Assembly (NCBI GenBank): GCA_011503125.2
Contig: WWBZ02000059.1
Span: forward strand, 1 to 13,006
Source of the DNA: Botryosphaeria dothidea
Lineage: Eukaryota > Ascomycota > Dothideomycetes > Botryosphaeriales > Botryosphaeriaceae
DNA length: 13,006 nucleotides
Direction of reading: 5' to 3'
The translations under genes were made by a program, and so were the position numbers. Position 1 is the first letter of the stretch, and each line of letters begins with the position of its first letter. Below the pieces are notes generated by a model. It was not told where the DNA came from and ran no database searches. It was given only the letters and a program-made list of their open reading frames with translations. Below, one piece after another: positions 9,317 to 13,006 of the stretch.

Positions 9317-9499
9317 TCTCTCTAGAGTCCCTTTTACTGGTAGCGAGTTGCAGGGTTTTCTTGTTGAGCTTCGTTGAGCTTCAGGGTCCTCTCAACCCAA
9401 GGTCTCGCCGCAGGATCCATCCAAGGCACCCTTAGGGTTCAAACCGTAACAGCTTATTCTTCTTATATCTAGACTAGTTATTCTTAGAGGAAGCTTCTT

Positions 9500-10180
9500 A
9501 TAGTATTTAACCTTTTAACTAACGGTCTACTCTAATTACTTCTACTTTTCTAGTACCCTAGTAGATTTTTATAGGCTCTAAGCTAGTACGTAGATAGAAT
9601 TCGTTATTAGCGAAGAATAGCGATATACTAGTTAATACGCTAATATACGTATTAGCTATAAATTTAGCTTTAGGTAGAAAGTCGACCTAGTTATCTTATA
9701 CGTAGTTAATATATATCCGGAGGTACTTTTTAAGACCTTTAATAGAGCTCTCGCTCTAGCCGTTAGTCTAGGGATAAAAGGTAGTTAATATTTTAACCTT
9801 TACGTTATATCGTTCTATAATTCTTCTATAGATATAGGAGTCTATAGCGCTGCCTCGGTCGGAGATAATATCTATTAGAAAACCTCGTATATAAAAGAGG
9901 CGGCGGTTTAGAGCCTCTACGGTTTCTTTAGTACCTAGTATTATTATTAGCTCGTAGATCTTTCCTTTAGTTAAACGGTCTATAATAACTAAATAGTATT
10001 AGTATCCCTAATTCTTTCTAGTATATAGCGGTAGTTTTTCTATAAAGTCTAGGGTTACGTAGAGCTACTTCTATTAGAGAATAGGTAGCGGTTTAAGTAG
10101 TTCTTACTTTTACTCTAAGTATAGCTTATAGCGGCGGTAGTAGTAATAGTTCTTATAGAAACGAGTAACGTCTTTTCTTT
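9500..10180 (-). pseudogene. Element B: integrase (zinc region, DDE core, C-terminal part)
   Basis: Pieces read in order: a zinc-binding region where the expected Cys-x-x-Cys is now Tyr-x-x-Tyr (about 10152-10131), LLKPLPI, LDF with the first catalytic Asp (10052-10044), YLVIIDRLTKGKI (about 10000-9960), ISDRG with the second catalytic Asp (about 9864-9853), then TFYP, a TNG-stop-SE block carrying the Glu, and VDFLPKAKF-ANTYIS (about 9690-9640). Integrase would insert the cDNA copy into chromosomes in the nucleus. Loss of both zinc Cys fits TGC/TGT to TAC/TAT, the RIP change on the opposite strand. Stops are many, all of TAA/TAG type where I read them. Confidence 0.8.
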
Positions 10181-10494
10181 ATCTAGCCTACTAGTAGTTT
10201 TCTATAAGCTTTCTATATATAGCTTTAGGTCCTAGGTATTCTATAAGTAGTTTTTCGTAGTAATTCTATAGGAGGCGTAGGCGTAGTAGTTAGTAGTCTA
10301 GGATAATAAGCGCGTCTTTTAGCTATACCTAACTATCTTTTACTAAGAAGTCCTAAATATTTTTCTTATAGCCCTTTCTAATTAAGTGGCTTAGTATACG
10401 TCTATCTCTAGTATTAATACTTCTACGAAGGTTCTAGATTACTCTATCCTTCTCGTAGGCTTCGCTAATAAGTATATCGAGGTCTTTTTATCTA

Positions 10495-10548
10495 GCTTCC
10501 TAGGTTTCCTAGGCTTCCTAGGTTTCCTAGGCTTCCTAGGTTTCCTAG
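10495..10548. repeat. Three perfect 18-bp tandem units in element B linker
   Basis: GCTTCCTAGGTTTCCTAG is repeated at 10495-10512, 10513-10530 and 10531-10548. On the - strand it codes stop-Glu-Thr-stop-Glu-Ala, most simply a former Gln-Glu-Thr-Gln-Glu-Ala repeat with CAG turned to TAG. It lies between RNase H and integrase, the same place as the acidic repetitive linker of element A. Confidence 0.85.
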
Positions 10549-10829
10549 GTCTAGTTATCTTCCGGCTCTTAAGAGTCTAACTTCTTCTCCTCTAGGTTAT
10601 TAGTAGTAAAGAGAATAGAATTAATAGCGATCTTTATATTAGGTTCTAGGTTTAAGTCCCGAAGTAGTTATTAGAACCGGTATTGCTTCCTTAGGTCGTT
10701 AATTCCTTACGGTAAGTCCTACGTTCTCCTTATAAGCGAGTCTAGCTTCTCTCCTTATTTGCCTAGCCTATAGAAGATAATAAAGTTAAAGGCGGATAGA
10801 AATTTAGCCCAGCGGGCTTAGCGGCTAGT

Positions 10830-11375
10830 TAGCTACTTAGTTATTATAAAATACTCTAGGTTCTTATAATCCGTAAGCACCTTAATAGGCTTGTCTATAG
10901 AAGTGCTTATAAGTTCTAGTTCCTAAGTCTTAAAGGAGCGAATAATAGTAAGTAGCTCTTTATCGTAGATTATATAGTTATACTTAGTTAAGGACATTTT
11001 CTTAGAAAAGTATATAACTAGTTTAAGTACTCCGTCGTGCATCTACGATAGGATACCTGCACTAACAAAGTCTAAGGCATCCGTTTTAACCTATATTTCC
11101 TTTTTAGGGTCGAAATATATAAGGATGGGTGCGGAGGTAAATGTAGCTTATAGTTAGTTAAAGGCGGCTTGTTTCTTATTGTCCCATATAAACTCCTAGT
11201 ATCTTATCTTGCGTTTTCTATTCCTAGTTATAAATTATTCTTCTTTTATTATCTTAGTAAAGGGGCGTGCTATATAGCTTATTCTTAATCTATATAGGAG
11301 AAGTTTTAATAAAGCGTAGAAGTTATAAAGCTAAGAAAGGCTATATATCTTAACTAACGTCGGTGCCTCCTAGTT
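10830..11375 (-). pseudogene. Element B: RT connection and RNase H domains
   Basis: After a frameshifted connection segment (about 11375-11220), the RNase H reads VKTDALDFVSAGILS (about 11095-11050), YFSKKMS, YDKELL (10969-10955) and LTDYKNLEYF (about 10875-10845), then a segment resembling FLSAFNFII and RLGK. The DYKN motif has Tyr where element A keeps His (TDHKN), as CAT to TAT by RIP would give. The catalytic-type Asp in KTDAL and Glu in KELL are still readable. This domain sits in the least RIPed patch of the region. Confidence 0.82.
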
Positions 11376-11390
11376 AATATAGATAGATAA
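11376..11390 (-). repeat. LINE 3' tail, short TATC repeats
   Basis: On the - strand AAATAAATTTATCTATCTATA forms the end of the LINE, with short TATC/ATCT units instead of poly(A). The next bases already read as element B's RT connection domain, so this marks the insertion junction to within a few bases. Confidence 0.55.
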
Positions 11391-13006
11391 ATTTATTTCT
11401 TCCCGATATAGCTCCCTTACGGGTCTATGCGGGGCTGGCTATCTATAGTTATTTTATACGAGGGGGAAAACCTTTTCGCCTAGTAAAAACCCCTCCTCTC
11501 TCTCTAGGCATACTATCCTATACTAGTTCTTATTTTTCCTTCTTACTAGTAGCGGCTACTATAGCAGCCCTATATTTACCTACTAGACCTATCTCTTTAG
11601 TTCTTATCCTCGTAGTTATCCGGGTCCTAGTAGTCCTAGTAGTCCTAGTTATCCTCCTAGTTCCTCTTCCTAGTTATCTTCCTATATTAGTTTCCTTACT
11701 AGGCTAAATTGCTTAAGTAGCCCTAGGCGTAAGAACTAGTCTATTACTACTTTAATCCCCTTCTTTATTAAGAGAAGGGAGTAGTAGTTCGTAGTCTCTA
11801 CCCTTTAGAGTATCTATATCCTACTCTATTAGAAGTAGGGGTAGAAGAGAAGGATATACTTTAGGGTTTATCTATACTAGCCGTATAGATAGGCAGGACT
11901 AGGGTACTCTAGTACCTTACGCCTTAAGAGGAAGTTCTCTAGTCTAATATACTCTATATATAGTAAAGTAGCGAGTATACTCTATAGCTTAGATAGTTCG
12001 CTATAGATTTATCTAATTTTTAGGTTCTACTATATACTTTAGGCTACTAGCTTATCTTATCTTCCCTAGCTAGTAGACTTTATCTATCTCTCCTTCTACT
12101 TATTTCTATATACTATACGTAGCTTCGTTCGCTCCGGGAGACTCTAGTAGGTAGAGGGGTAGTAGTTAAGGAGTAAGTTTGCCTTTTTTCTAAGTAGGAT
12201 TCTTCTAGTAGGGCTAGCGGCGCCTCTAGTACTTAGAGTAGCCCGAGCTATCTATTTAATACTCTAGTAAGTTTCCTCTACTACTACCGCGACTAGGCTA
12301 TTCCTAGCTCTAATAGCCTAGGCTAGTACTAGTTCGTCTAGGTATAGTAAGAGTGGGGGAATCTCTATCTTATACTCTAAGATTTATATACTAGTTAACT
12401 TATACGCCCTAAGATAGTACGTAGGCACTAGTTTTAGATCTTCTTTAGTAGCTAGATAGCTATTTTCCTTTACCCTAGGATTCCCTCTAGGGTATACTAT
12501 ACCCTATAGCCGTAGGTAAGAACTAGCCTTACTACGGCCGTATAGATATAGCGGGCTTTAGTAAATAAGGCTTCCTAGGTAGACGCTGCGAGTCTAGAGA
12601 GAGATATATACTATTTAATTACCTTAGCTTCTATTTCCCTAATATAGAATCCCTATCTAAGCTTATTATCTACGTAGACTTCTAGAATCTTAATTATCGG
12701 CTCTAGGTATCTAGTAAATCTAGGGATACGGATCCCTGCTACTATATTAAATCTCCTTAGTTTTCTTATAAAATAAGTAAGGTAATACTTATCGGGCGAG
12801 AAAGCTAACCCGTGGGTAGCTGCCTAGTACTCGTAAATTTAATATGCTCCCTCTAGTATCCTATAGTTCTATTCTATAGATCTACTAAAGGTTAGAATAT
12901 TAGTATTATCGACGAATCTAAGGGGGAAGGTATTACTCCTACGTAGCTATATAAGTAGGTTAGAAGCAAAGAATAGGTAGAGTATCGGCGATAGTAAGAA
13001 TTCCTA
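11378..13006 (-). mobile_element. Element C: Tad1-like LINE (non-LTR) retrotransposon, 3' half, RIPed
   Basis: The - strand carries the later part of a LINE reverse transcriptase, a C-terminal region, a 3' UTR and a short tail. The 5' half (endonuclease and early RT) lies beyond the window edge. CpA and TpG are nearly absent, so it is RIPed like element B. The 3' UTR (about 11690-11400) has a run of former acidic codons and a GGGGTTTTTACTAGGCG block. The element ends in a TATC/ATCT tail. The Tad1 assignment rests on motif style and on RIP-rich fungi commonly carrying this clade, not on a search. Confidence 0.75.
11690..13006 (-). pseudogene. Element C: LINE reverse transcriptase, C-terminal half
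   Basis: Reading the - strand from the window end: a decayed SPILYLFF motif (the usual PQGSPLSP block), then FVDNTNIL at about 12916-12895 where LINE RTs have FVDD. Next come an AATHGLAFSPDKYYL segment, IYTAVVRLVLTYGY (about 12560-12520), and a C-terminal region with FLLRRKV, a QTLKYILLF segment and LLKQFSLVRKL ending near 11690. The enzyme would prime cDNA synthesis at a nicked chromosomal target. The second catalytic Asp is now Asn, as GATGAT to GATAAT (TpG to TpA) would give. TAA/TAG stops are frequent; the gene is dead. Confidence 0.78.

Larger units (their letters stand above)
5150..9451 (-). mobile_element. Element A: Ty3/gypsy LTR retrotransposon, 3'-truncated, lightly RIPed
   Basis: On the - strand the order is 5' LTR start (TGTTACGG at 9451), leader, gag with CCHC knuckle, aspartic protease, reverse transcriptase, RNase H and linker. 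This is the Ty3/gypsy (Metaviridae-type) pol order up to the point where integrase should follow. Homology is lost at about 5150, where composition switches within a few bases to GC-rich host DNA, so integrase and 3' LTR are absent. About twenty in-frame stops are TAA or TAG and none is TGA, matching CAA/CAG to TAA/TAG changes by RIP. About four frameshifts also occur. It cannot move by itself. Confidence 0.9.
8695..9451 (-). repeat. Element A: 5' LTR and untranslated leader
   Basis: The LTR begins at 9451 with TGTTACGG (5'-TG, typical of LTRs) and contains a TATA box. It is followed by leader sequence with tandem repeats and a purine-rich stretch reaching the gag ATG. I could not fix the inner LTR end or the primer-binding site: no clear CA end plus tRNA-complementary site stands out, and no second LTR is in the window for comparison. 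The outer end is certain because it coincides with the abrupt change to CpA/TpG-depleted DNA at 9452. Confidence 0.75.
9452..11377 (-). mobile_element. Element B: second Ty3/gypsy element, saturated with RIP
   Basis: Almost every CpA and TpG has become TpA, so no long frame remains open, yet a gypsy pol can be followed on the - strand: RT connection at about 11375, RNase H (11110-10830), linker with 18-bp repeats, zinc-binding region, then integrase core down to about 9520. RT palm and everything upstream is missing because the LINE tail abuts at about 11377. Everything after the integrase C-terminal part is missing because element A's LTR interrupts it at 9451/9452. It resembles element A in RNase H order (YDKELL, KNLEYF) but is clearly a different element. 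Confidence 0.85.

Noticed and set aside
10495..10548. CRISPR-like or regulatory repeat array
   Set aside because: The units are contiguous with no spacers and fit a coding tandem repeat in the element B linker.
9452..13006. AT-rich centromeric satellite or unusual CTAG-rich regulatory DNA
   Set aside because: The CTA/TAG enrichment is explained by CpA/TpG to TpA conversion, and retroelement protein motifs can be followed through the region.

Overview
The window looks like a piece of a filamentous ascomycete (Pezizomycotina) genome. The evidence is fungal-type splice signals (GTAAGT donor, TGCTAAT branch, pyrimidine-rich AG acceptor), a pyrimidine-rich promoter tract, Ty3/gypsy and LINE retroelements of fungal type, and a very strong signature of repeat-induced point mutation (RIP), a process known from this group. 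I found no bacterial operons, CRISPR array, tRNA or rRNA. No novel multi-gene system is evident; the informative structure is a nest of retroelements in two very different states of RIP decay, joined abruptly to non-RIPed GC-rich DNA.

Layout. Positions 1-5149 are single-copy-like DNA with normal CpA/TpG content. The one gene model I can support is on the + strand at about 1362-2166: a Cys-containing N-terminus, poly-Gly, poly-Ser, basic and acidic stretches, a classic 65-nt intron near the 3' end, and an unresolved frame change upstream. The rest of this part is intergenic or GC-rich DNA (3741-5149) with many overlapping open frames but no recognisable protein.

Positions about 5150-9451 hold element A, a Ty3/gypsy LTR retrotransposon on the - strand. 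It has a 5' LTR start (TGTTACGG at 9451), TATA box, leader with tandem repeats, gag with CCHC zinc knuckle, protease, reverse transcriptase, RNase H and a linker. It is cut off at about 5150, before the integrase and 3' LTR. It carries about twenty in-frame stops, all TAA/TAG and none TGA (as CAA/CAG to TAA/TAG by light RIP would give), and about four frameshifts.

Positions 9452-13006 are almost devoid of CpA and TpG and rich in TpA: saturated RIP. Two older elements, both on the - strand, can still be read through the damage. Element B (9452 to about 11377) is a second Ty3/gypsy pol with connection domain, RNase H, linker and integrase, interrupted inside the integrase C-terminal part by element A's LTR. 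Element C (about 11378-13006) is the 3' half of a Tad1-like LINE, ending in a short TATC-type tail directly against element B. The inferred order is B first, C into B, RIP of both, then A into B, light RIP of A, and finally loss of A's 3' half (or an assembly join) at about 5150.
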